Virus record (IMG/VR): IMGVR_UViG_3300042988_000513
Location: 1-56,126 of that record
Length of the DNA stretch: 56,126 nucleotides
DNA from: a virus
Reading direction: 5' to 3' (one strand)
Of the stretch, positions 17,801 through 24,519 are shown in pieces (position 1 is the stretch's first letter; each line of letters opens with the position of its first letter). The notes beneath the pieces are model-generated. The model had not been told where the DNA came from. It searched no databases and saw only the letters and a program-made list of their open reading frames with translations. A program made the translations under genes and the position numbers.

Positions 17801-20800
17801 TCTCCGGTCCCGATCTTCTGGAGGCTAAAACCCGTCTGCTCAATCCCGCGATGGGGAGAGCCGTGCCAGGCGGGCTGCTCGTAGATGTTGGGGGATGGCT
17901 GGAACAGCATGTGAGGGCGGCCGGGCCCTCGGGGGTCAACTTGGCCGACTTCTTCGTCGAGTCCAGACAGCTCGTGCGCTAGATAAGTCGCTCCCCGTCC
18001 CCCAGCGTCAAGCTCAGGATTCGGACGACCCTTCGCTGCTTCGGCGCGGAGCTGCTTTGCTCGCTCGCTGTCGGGGGCGTGGATTCGGGACTTGGCAGCG
18101 TAGTAGGCCTTTCCTCGGCCGGCTGCTTCCTCTCGCTGCTTGGCTGCTGGGAGTTCAACCCCATCGGCTTGGTGTTCGGCATCTGCTCCTCCGGCAAGTC
18201 CATAGGCATAGTGTAACCCTTCCTGCTCCAAAATGCTACTATCGTCCAACTCCATGACTTCGTGCGCGTTTCCGAGCAGGCTTCTGACTTCCTCAAAGAA
18301 TGCCTTTAGTTCCTGCTCGCTGTTTCCCTGCGCGCGAATCTCGTCACCACTAACGTGCGCCACGTCAAAGCGGTTGCCGCCTCTGCGAACCATGCTGCGG
18401 ACGACCTTGCGCACCATTTCATCTGTGATCTCGTGTCCAAACAGCACATCCATGGCCTTGACTGCGCGGATGTCTGCCGAGACAACGAAGTCCTTTGGAG
18501 CGCGGCGTCGAACCTCGTCCCAGCCGGCCTTGGTCAGCGCCCCGGTCTCCTTCTCAAAGTACGCCTCCTCGGCCGCCTTGCGAGCGTTGAACGTGCCGTG
18601 GCGCTCGACCAGCGGCACTTGTAGGGCTCGGCCCTTGGTTCCAAGTCTTGTCTTTGACGGCTGGACGTTGGCTGTTTCAGGGAGCCTGTCTTCGCGCTTG
18701 GGGAACTTGCCTTCGGATCGCTTGGTGTCCGTGTGGGCAGACAACGTGTCGCCGCCACGGTGCTTGGTTGCGGTCCAGTCCTCGCCCGCCTTGCGCTCCA
18801 TGACCGTGCCGACGAGCGGAATGTCCTTGAGGCCCTCGGGCAGCTTGGAGCGGAGTTGCTCAATGAGCGCATCCATCTCGGCCTGGTCACCGAAGGCAGG
18901 AAGCCACAAGTCCCCTCCGACCTTTCCGGCGTTCGGATCAATCTCGTGCAGCGCCTTGGCGATGTCCCTGAAGACGTCGTCTGCGAAGTCGTGCCCCTTT
19001 CCCTTAACGTCGTTCAGATCCTTTTTGTATCCGAAGCTAAGAACGCCGTAGTTCGGCCGCGCCTCGTCGGCGGGCATGTCCCTGATTCCGCGCTCGTGCA
19101 GTAGGTCTGTTGTGGCGTCCCGGTAATACAGGTTTCGCTTTCCCTCGTCGTCCATCTCGCGATAGGCCCGCTCCAGAATGCCGGACGCCTCGGTGCGATT
19201 AACTGGAGGCTGCTGCTGGGCCGCCTCGGCCTGCTGGGCGCCGTCCTGGTGCCGCTGGACCGTGACGACGTACTGACGCATCATGTCTTCTACTGGCACG
19301 CCGCTACGCTTCGCCATCGTGACGACTACCGAAGCCAGCTGCTCAACGCTGGCAGCGCTGTCCTCGACCTTCATGTGCTGCTTGCGAGTCTTGCCGTCCT
19401 TGCCGGTCTGCTCTCGCTCGTAGGACTTTAGCAGCTGCGACTGGACTACCTGCATGAACTCGCGCTCTGCGTCGGTAGCCTGCTCAGACTTGGCGCGCTC
19501 GACCAACGCCTTTGCCTCGGTCTGAATCGAGGCCTGCTTCTGCGCGGCCTGGGCCGGAGTGTCCATGAATGCATGGCCGATGACGTGCCCGCCGTTAACC
19601 AGAGCGTCGCCAAGCGGCTTCGTGGCAATCTTCGCGGCCCACTCGCCAACAGGGATCTCGAGCTTCGACCCGGTAACGATGGCGGCGTTGATTCTCTTGT
19701 ATCCGTCCGGCCCGAGCAGATCGGTGGCGGCCTGCTCGAGCGGCTGGCCGGCCTCTTGGAACAGCGTCAGCAACTGCTCGGCGTCGGCGTACATATGCGT
19801 TACTGGGGCGCCAGACTCGCCGGTGGCCTTCTCGACTACCTTGGCATAGCCAGCCGGGCTGGCCTTCGCGAGCTGCGTTTGCGTGCCCTTGTGGACTGCG
19901 GAGACTTGCTGCGCGGAGCTGGACTGCTGGGCGCGCTCGATGGACATACCGACAACATGGCTGCCATATCCGATTGGCCCAAGGCCTGCGGCGCCAATCC
20001 CGCCAGCGACAAAGGCTCCGCCCGCGTCACCAAGCATGGCTGCAACGTCAGGGCCGGACGTCTCGCCCATCTTGAGCTTTAGAGCGTAATCAATAACGTT
20101 CTGCAGCGTCTGCTGCTGGGCCTCCTCCTTGCCCTCCGCATACATGCCAGCCACAAGTCTGGAACTCCAACGCTTGCCAGCCTCCTTGAGCAGCGTCCTG
20201 AACTTGCCATCTGAGGCCAGCCAGCGCGCAACCTCCTTTTTCTCAAGCCCAACCAGCTTGTCGCCGATTGGCCCCAGCATCCTGAGTTCCGCCTCGTTGC
20301 CGCCAACCTCGATGGCGGAGGCGATTGCCGCATAGAAGATGGTCGCGCCAATCAGCGTAGGCTCGTCGAGTTCTCCGTCTGGCCCCTTGACCTTCTTGAA
20401 CTGTCGATAGGCGCTTCCGCCCTCCGCAACGAAAGAAGCCGTGTATCCAAGAGCCCTGCCTACAACCTTGGCAGCCTTTCTGCCAGCCATGGGCCCGAAC
20501 ATCCTACCAACGCCAAGTCCTGCGGCAGCGCCAAGGGCCTGCGCTCCAAGGCTTTCCGGGTTAGAGGCGAACGCCTGAACCGCATCAAGCCCAAGCTGCA
20601 TGGCCGGACCCTGGCCGTACCACGGAACGTCGCCAAGCTCTTGCTCCATAGCGACGAGCTTCTTTTCGTTCTCGAAAACATCCTGTCCACGGATCTTGCC
20701 AATCATTACCTTGAAAGCCGTAACGCTTGCATCGTGGTCCCTGCGATAATACTTGTATGCAGCAGGCAGAATCTTCAGGCGCTCGACGCCCTCAAGCTTC

Positions 20801-21573
20801 GCCTCGGGAGCCGTAACAGTCTGGATGATGTTTGGCTTCCTAGCCTCGGGAACAGACTCAAGGGTAGAGATGGCCTTATTGGCGCTCTCTTCGGAAGCGG
20901 CCTGCATCTTCTTGGCTTCGCCGGCCAACTTCTCGTCGCCGAACAGGGCGGCAGAGCCAGCCATCTTTCGGCCAACCTCGGCCTGAGACGACGCGGCAAA
21001 GCCAGACTCCATGGCGGATCCGAGCTTTCCGACTGCGTCAGCCGCGAAAGTGAGCCCCCGCTTGACGAAGCTACCAGGCTCAACCCGAGACGCAACTTCG
21101 CCAGTTCGCAGTTCTTCGGAAATATCCCTAAGCGCCGGATCCTTCAGAATCGGCCCGGCCAGGTGCTGATGCTCAAGTAGCGTCTCGACCAGGTCTGGAT
21201 AGTCACGCTCAAGCCTGTCCGTGTCGTACTCGGAGACCTCGGCGGCCTTGCTGAACTTGTCCAGGTTTGCGTCGATGACGTCCGGATGTAGGCCGGTCTT
21301 CTCGGCCATTCTGATGACGCGCTGTCCACGCTCTCCGATTCCGAATCGGTCGGCTTCGTACAGGGCCTTGATGCGATTGCTCCTAATGGACTTCTGCTCC
21401 CGGCGTTGCAGCGCATCAGCAATGTCCGGATCAACGGCGTCCTGCGGCTCTGTCTGCCCGGAGCTTCGCCTTGCTACTGCCTCAAGAATATCCGGATCGT
21501 TCTCAAGCGCAGAGGTGTCTTGCGCCGATTCCTGGTTGTTATCGGCGCCAGCGAGGTCGTTTTCCTGTGCCAT
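11803..21573 (-). CDS. Giant polyvalent virion/ejection protein (3256 aa) with GGDEF-like, ART-like, zincin and DdrB/ParB-like domains
   Basis: It occupies the slot of T7 gp16, after gp13-, gp14- and gp15-like genes, so it is probably carried in the capsid and injected with the DNA. Regions read from the sequence: N-terminal helical part with a hydrophobic segment near residues 345-385. A degenerate GGDEF-like domain at about 815-900 (YYRDATTDLLHERG ... GHDFADDVFRDIAKAL ... KVGGDLW). A second at about 1004-1085 (ETGALTKAGW ... SADIRAVKAMD..FGHE ... VSGDEI). An ADP-ribosyltransferase-like domain at about 1231-1505 (WHGSPHRGIEQTGFS ... YGWGMYFAG ... NYNFVIWDE). A zincin motif HESGH at 1551-1555. 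A DdrB-like ParB domain at about 1818-1990 (YKVIEAKDLLPSHSP ... VLGGNGRSMMM). A long helical part follows, and a C-terminal ~400 residues with hydrophobic helices (IVFMGGFFNRAFQ, GIAMAMIYGPLSEWL) like polyvalent-protein-associated domains. Its start overlaps the upstream stop as TAATG. Confidence 0.85.
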   Translation of the reverse strand: MAQENDLAGADNNQESAQDTSALENDPDILEAVARRSSGQTEPQDAVDPDIADALQRREQKSIRSNRIKALYEADRFGIGERGQRVIRMAEKTGLHPDVIDANLDKFSKAAEVSEYDTDRLERDYPDLVETLLEHQHLAGPILKDPALRDISEELRTGEVASRVEPGSFVKRGLTFAADAVGKLGSAMESGFAASSQAEVGRKMAGSAALFGDEKLAGEAKKMQAASEESANKAISTLESVPEARKPNIIQTVTAPEAKLEGVERLKILPAAYKYYRRDHDASVTAFKVMIGKIRGQDVFENEKKLVAMEQELGDVPWYGQGPAMQLGLDAVQAFASNPESLGAQALGAAAGLGVGRMFGPMAGRKAAKVVGRALGYTASFVAEGGSAYRQFKKVKGPDGELDEPTLIGATIFYAAIASAIEVGGNEAELRMLGPIGDKLVGLEKKEVARWLASDGKFRTLLKEAGKRWSSRLVAGMYAEGKEEAQQQTLQNVIDYALKLKMGETSGPDVAAMLGDAGGAFVAGGIGAAGLGPIGYGSHVVGMSIERAQQSSSAQQVSAVHKGTQTQLAKASPAGYAKVVEKATGESGAPVTHMYADAEQLLTLFQEAGQPLEQAATDLLGPDGYKRINAAIVTGSKLEIPVGEWAAKIATKPLGDALVNGGHVIGHAFMDTPAQAAQKQASIQTEAKALVERAKSEQATDAEREFMQVVQSQLLKSYEREQTGKDGKTRKQHMKVEDSAASVEQLASVVVTMAKRSGVPVEDMMRQYVVTVQRHQDGAQQAEAAQQQPPVNRTEASGILERAYREMDDEGKRNLYYRDATTDLLHERGIRDMPADEARPNYGVLSFGYKKDLNDVKGKGHDFADDVFRDIAKALHEIDPNAGKVGGDLWLPAFGDQAEMDALIEQLRSKLPEGLKDIPLVGTVMERKAGEDWTATKHRGGDTLSAHTDTKRSEGKFPKREDRLPETANVQPSKTRLGTKGRALQVPLVERHGTFNARKAAEEAYFEKETGALTKAGWDEVRRRAPKDFVVSADIRAVKAMDVLFGHEITDEMVRKVVRSMVRRGGNRFDVAHVSGDEIRAQGNSEQELKAFFEEVRSLLGNAHEVMELDDSSILEQEGLHYAYGLAGGADAEHQADGVELPAAKQREEAAGRGKAYYAAKSRIHAPDSERAKQLRAEAAKGRPNPELDAGGRGATYLAHELSGLDEEVGQVDPRGPGRPHMLFQPSPNIYEQPAWHGSPHRGIEQTGFSLQKIGTGEGAQAYGWGMYFAGDKAVGEFYRKTLANRAPVINDGERTYGPNHNYFTQELHTQLNSGASKGDALLEARLKADREYKRAKERYDKVANNPVSVTKVGSELDLADAEAMVRLWGNAKALADRTTVDQIQDAQGQLYSVDVPESDRLLDYDRPMAEQPPSVLKALREAGLAVRIDDESGREKIRLANGERVESEEATGAMVYRALSERWGNEQAASEALNKVGIPGLRYLDGNSRGSGEGNYNFVIWDENEIRDIKTYYEGKESDSRGYVQFVRKAGQLISNVFLKKNSDLSTFLHESGHIYLEMLGDLSERADAPQQIKDDYATILREFGVQSRAEVGTEQHEKFAKLFEAYLLEGKAPSLSLKGAFKRFSNWLKRIYGSLKDAGLNDEVRAVFDRMLATDEEIEAAKDEAGMRPMFRSPEEAGMQPGEWQAYLEAQEAAHSKAELAARLRELKAELREANENLRPHEASAVAEAAKEFDALPETRAAEYVKTGRVIGEDGSAIEAGKLDRQDVVESVGEEAAAAIEEKLRDAIAEKRLARRGKRGSRSTSVITPQNKSGEAATYKVIEAKDLLPSHSPTTFQPTKGYPAEVQEREYHRQPEEQAKVVSGAQALNPSLLLANTPSAVDGPPLVTSGKKHLVLGGNGRSMMMLRGFSNKEQLEAYRSALIDRASSFGMSAKEIARMDAPVLVRVIDGVSSDAPKSDLQAAVRRFNEGMTQALSPRAKAVAEARMLSSDSVQDLAGLLSDDSSLRDAMRDRPQDIAKILRRDGIVTDQNQAQWLAGGNLTDEAKDRIEGMFLGRVVGTGDRLAAAAPELLKKIERAVPHLIRVAGINGALDEIETVQQAMDLLADAKRRKLSLQDLLRQPGLFGEATVFGDDARTMASLLDGATQKKVSEAFKRWASVAAVDPRQATMFEKPATLEFAEDVLFDGVERMPPAPKDEPAKKGKAQSGAEIRPPSGLWRGPGEEGPSLDEMAGVLGFPDGKAMADALENHPDRDSYVAARSKAILEERLGPMLTDRDALAAEVSKGLHGDHTADWLIAEWRALERKARPGKPSVPLESIKRAARELANDAQAGAINVGRARQAERMAAKRAMEAAAKGDVERAVFAKQQQLLNFYLARELEDAKDDFDRVLKIAEDMAGDRWQSRMGKAAAARDENGKPTNAAKAAVAYRDAIETIFEALNLAEPQERDKQPHSIHEAVRAMEQNEGIVAKFDADALAMILYKPRDMRVLSVGEMRNALTALKQFQQAFRNAETTIVDGKKYEKDEIKARITNEIRAALPMRPTLSSSTPTEGRKPTLRKMAGDALEARTKLGFAAGNNWSESWLNRAIFKPLKEAQARENDLINGACKSILDAMDRMPDKVKRHLGDSIDGNKLFPTHRSGARSDGSADIKAPTKRFELLMMAANSGNSSNMDRLTKGRGITEAEVWNALLDGPYALTKEEWDWVQSIWDANEALKPLAFDVEERVSGIRPDEIEARQIVTRHGTYRGGYIPAVYDRRGNSSVAERQAVEYAADVLDQSYSTAHTSHSNTKSRAENFADVIALDPSVFQAHISQAAHDIAFREPLMSVSRLLLDSDLQREFKERLGTEWQRQFLPWLKDIGNDRNMEVMTHGAFTIARALRMAKAGLGLQIMAFNFKTFFGDTPGIVLNSFGLSKTDYAMAIKDVAGGWGYWGNFIDQKSGWMRSRKEGWSRELSDEINRAFAGMSFANNPYMTFQKKYGYVVAEAIEKAVLRPAWLAAYRIKLKELAGRTDLSVDDMDRIAVDFAEDKASRWVPPKYGYEKSALLRDKGAVGMIVFMGGFFNRAFQRNAELAHVVYLASTGHIKGKEAAKQVAKAVATGIAMAMIYGPLSEWLSGRGPEPEDGDDDWERYRNWFLRKTAMAPLLTVPIVGPIAESGLSPRKMSPRASPGVAAIYSFWEAVNESKNGDDQDRASKAWLRAAGSLGLGVQNVRMADYLMEGEFEVVDEPVEFIEGLLYGKRDNQPLNPLRPLSD

Positions 21574-23531
21574 TAGAAGCCCCTGCGTTTCATTTCAACG
21601 AAGAACTCTTTAGACAGCTTTCCGTCTTTATCCTTATACTCTGGATGCTCGTCTAGAATAGCATTTACTGCCGCCTCTTTCTCGGCCTTGCGCGCATTAT
21701 TCTTGGCCCCGGAAGACACCTTCTTGCGCAGGCTATTAAGCGCCTTGGCTGAGTCTTCCTTGCTCGGCGCCGGTTCGTCTCCAAGCTTCATGTCCCGAGG
21801 CATTGGCTCGGCGGAAGGCCTGTCCTCATTCGAAAGCCTGCTCTTCTGCTTTTCCTTCGCATACGGAACGAACTTGTCGCCCGGCTTGGTCTCAAACTTG
21901 TACTTAGCAGACCCGCCAAACCACTCGTCTCCGTTTTCGTCACCAAGGACAAGGCCTGACGCAACAGCTTCTCGAACCTCGTCGCGCGTAGGATTGCGCT
22001 TGTTCTTTGTCCTGAACGAGTCGTAATAGTCGCGTACCCATCCCTGGAAGGACTCAAGACGCTTCTTGTTGGCAGACCCCTTGACGGTAAATCCGAGTCT
22101 GCCGGCCTCTTCTTCGGCGATTGACTTCGTATCCGAGTAGCCAACCCGGCCGCCGCCGCTAACGTTGTTCTTGTCCTTCTGCTGTGCGGCCCTGATGCGC
22201 TGGGCCATCTTCGGAGATGCAGACGGGAACTCCTCTTCAACGTTGGCCTCGGAAGCCTCGGCCTCGTTTTTTGAAGACATCTCCTGATAGCGATACCAGG
22301 CCTCCTGGTCCTGCTCCTCCTGCCAGCGCCTATCCTCTGCCGAGCCGCGAATTCGCCTGTTGGCGCGCTCGTCTGCAGCCTGCGCCTTGCGCTCGATTGC
22401 CTCCCACCTGTCGGGGGCATGCTCGACGAGCCACGTTCTGGTCTCGGGAGGAATCGCACGAAGCCCGGCCGCGCCCCTGGTAGGGCTTCTAAGGTAGTCC
22501 GTCATGGCAGACTCATAAACGGCCTGCTGCTGCTTCGACCACTGACCCTCGGTTGCCGTGGCAATGCTACGAGCCAGGGTTCTAAGGCGCTCCTTCTCCT
22601 TCTCTGGCAACTTCAGCTGCTCGGCGGCATCAACGATTGCAGGACCGTCAACCTTGGCAATCAGATTCCCATTTGGTAGCCGAACGCCTTCGGAGTGCTT
22701 TCCGAGAAGCCCGGAGACGTGCTCCTCAACGCGCTGGCGGAATCCGATCTCGCGAACGACCTCGCCAAGCTGCTCGGCATCCTTGGGATCCAGGTCCTTC
22801 TTGTGGGCCTCAAAGAACGCCTGCACGCGGTCTGGCCTGGGCTCCTTCCCGTCGGGGGGACGAATCATGGCCCGGAGGGCCTCTCCGTATGCCTTGGCCT
22901 TCCACTCGGCCTCGACCAACGGCCTGGCCTCATAGGACAGTCCACGCCTCTCGTGAGACGCTCCAAGCTCGTTCTGAGCAAACTCTCCAATAGCGTCCTG
23001 GACGGCCGAGATATCATCGTTCGCACTGAGCCTAATCGAATCCAGAACGGATGCCTCGCGCGCCTTGAACTTCTGATCTTCAAGCGCACCAATCTGCTCG
23101 GACTGGTGTAGAACCATGGAGCGGTCAACGCGGTTGGCCTCGAGGCCAGCCCTTCGGTTGAACAGAGCACGCTGCCTATCGTTGCCAAGGCGCTGGGAGA
23201 TGGCCTGCTTGTGGCTCTCCATCGCCGTCAGCGTGTCGTCATAGTGCTTGAGAGCGTTCTCGCCCTGCAGGCTCTTATACGACGCGAGGGCCTGGTTGAG
23301 ACCGTTTCCGTACTCGGCAAGGGCTCCCTCTACGGCCGAGTTGTCGGCCCGGTCCTGGTGGGCCTGGTACTGCTGGAGGCCGTGGCTCAGGTTGCTGAGG
23401 CCAGCGCCGGCGTTCATGAGGCCTTTGGCGGCAGCCTCCCCGAACGCTCCGGCAGGGGCGTCAGCCGCGCCGGCCATGCGCGGCCCCTCTGAAACCTGCT
23501 GTGGGGCCTCGGGAACCGGAATCCTAGGCAT
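21573..23531 (-). CDS. Internal virion / ejection protein (T7 gp15-like position)
   Basis: A 652-residue protein, mostly predicted helical and rich in A, E, K, R and Q, with long coiled-coil-like stretches (residues about 60-450). The N-terminus is proline- and glycine-rich (MPRIPVPEAPQQVSEGPRMA), as in many podovirus internal core proteins. It lies between a gp14-like protein and the giant protein, the order used by T7-type ejection machines, and overlaps the giant gene by one base. It probably forms part of the trans-envelope DNA channel. The identification rests on order, size and composition. Confidence 0.72.
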   Translation of the reverse strand: MPRIPVPEAPQQVSEGPRMAGAADAPAGAFGEAAAKGLMNAGAGLSNLSHGLQQYQAHQDRADNSAVEGALAEYGNGLNQALASYKSLQGENALKHYDDTLTAMESHKQAISQRLGNDRQRALFNRRAGLEANRVDRSMVLHQSEQIGALEDQKFKAREASVLDSIRLSANDDISAVQDAIGEFAQNELGASHERRGLSYEARPLVEAEWKAKAYGEALRAMIRPPDGKEPRPDRVQAFFEAHKKDLDPKDAEQLGEVVREIGFRQRVEEHVSGLLGKHSEGVRLPNGNLIAKVDGPAIVDAAEQLKLPEKEKERLRTLARSIATATEGQWSKQQQAVYESAMTDYLRSPTRGAAGLRAIPPETRTWLVEHAPDRWEAIERKAQAADERANRRIRGSAEDRRWQEEQDQEAWYRYQEMSSKNEAEASEANVEEEFPSASPKMAQRIRAAQQKDKNNVSGGGRVGYSDTKSIAEEEAGRLGFTVKGSANKKRLESFQGWVRDYYDSFRTKNKRNPTRDEVREAVASGLVLGDENGDEWFGGSAKYKFETKPGDKFVPYAKEKQKSRLSNEDRPSAEPMPRDMKLGDEPAPSKEDSAKALNSLRKKVSSGAKNNARKAEKEAAVNAILDEHPEYKDKDGKLSKEFFVEMKRRGF

Positions 23532-23533
23532 GG

Positions 23534-24055
23534 CTACTCCTTCTTAGACTGCATGGCGCCGATCTGGCCGATGATGTCTCCGCCAGTATTGGCGCTTGCC
23601 CCAAAGATGTTGGCGATTCCGCCGACCCACAGGGCCTCTCGACCGGCCTCCAGCATCTGCTTGCGCTGAAGAGCCTGGGTGCGCTGCGAGCGATACCCCA
23701 GGGCCTCGCGGTAGGCGTTGTTCTTGATGACTGCCGCGTCGTACTCGCCAAGGGCCCGCGTCTGGGCAATCGCAGCAGCGGCCGAGCCAGAGTTTGCAAC
23801 CACTCCAGACGCACCGTAGGCGGTCTTCTGCTGGCCTACCAGCGAGCCGTACTTTTGCTGCGACTGAAACTCCTGCTGGCGGCCCTTCTGGAGCGCGACC
23901 TTGGCGGCAATGCTGGCAATGTCCGCATTGTGCTGGGCCTGGTTCTGCTCGTAGTCGTTATTCTTCAGGGACGCTTCGCCCTGTGCTCGCGTGCCAACGG
24001 CATTTGAAATGCCACCGACGGCGGAAGTAATGATTGAACCAATGGCCGAGCCCAT
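23534..24055 (-). CDS. Internal virion protein (T7 gp14-like)
   Basis: A 173-residue protein. The N-terminus MGSAIGSIITSAVGGISNAVG is a glycine-rich hydrophobic segment, followed by a long Q/A-rich helix (NDYEQNQAQHNADIASIAAK...), then GASGVVANSGSAAAAI. This pattern is common to short internal virion proteins of podoviruses that enter the host membrane during ejection. It starts three bases after the next gene region on the same strand and is followed two bases later by the gp15-like gene. Confidence 0.72.
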   Translation of the reverse strand: MGSAIGSIITSAVGGISNAVGTRAQGEASLKNNDYEQNQAQHNADIASIAAKVALQKGRQQEFQSQQKYGSLVGQQKTAYGASGVVANSGSAAAAIAQTRALGEYDAAVIKNNAYREALGYRSQRTQALQRKQMLEAGREALWVGGIANIFGASANTGGDIIGQIGAMQSKKE

Positions 24056-24057
24056 GA

Positions 24058-24519
24058 CTACCTCTCAATCTCGATCTTGCAGAACAGCATATTTAGAGGC
24101 CCGAACTCAGAAGGCGGGTGGACACGAAATCCGAGCCTGGCGGCCCACTTGAGGCTAACCTCGTAGCGGACATCTACCCAGTTAATCAGGCGGCCCCAGC
24201 TATACAGGAAGCGGCCCAGCTCGCTGTAGCACAGCTCTAGAAACTCGTACTTATTGGCGCGAATAAGCGGAGTCCCAAGAAGCCACGGAATACCGAGCAA
24301 GCGCCCGTCCAGAGACTGGATGCCCCACATCATTGCCGGCTCGCCGTCCACGGTCCAACACAGGGCCGGCTCCCCGTCGCTCATGGAGATGGAGACCTGG
24401 AGGGCCTCTAGCGGACGCTGGCCAATCGCGTGGACCTCGGCTACGTCCTCGGCGCGCATGTTCGGCGCCATGCGTTCGGCAAGCTCCATCGTAGCAGGAA
24501 TGATATCGTAGGCTGGCAT
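24058..24519 (-). CDS. Internal virion protein, GNAT-like (T7 gp13 / DUF2833-like)
   Basis: A 153-residue protein. The start is the ATG that overlaps the stop of the tail nozzle gene as TAATG. The sequence (MPAYDIIPATMELAERMAPNMRAEDVAEVHAIG ... PALCWTVDGEPAMMWGIQSL ... PPSEFGPLNMLFCKIEI) has the layout of the acetyltransferase-like phage gp13 family: an N-terminal helix, a 'DGEP..MWG' strand and a C-terminal GP.N.LF. motif. In T7 this protein is needed for correct assembly of the internal core. Whether it has acyltransferase activity cannot be told. Confidence 0.72.
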   Translation of the reverse strand: MPAYDIIPATMELAERMAPNMRAEDVAEVHAIGQRPLEALQVSISMSDGEPALCWTVDGEPAMMWGIQSLDGRLLGIPWLLGTPLIRANKYEFLELCYSELGRFLYSWGRLINWVDVRYEVSLKWAARLGFRVHPPSEFGPLNMLFCKIEIER

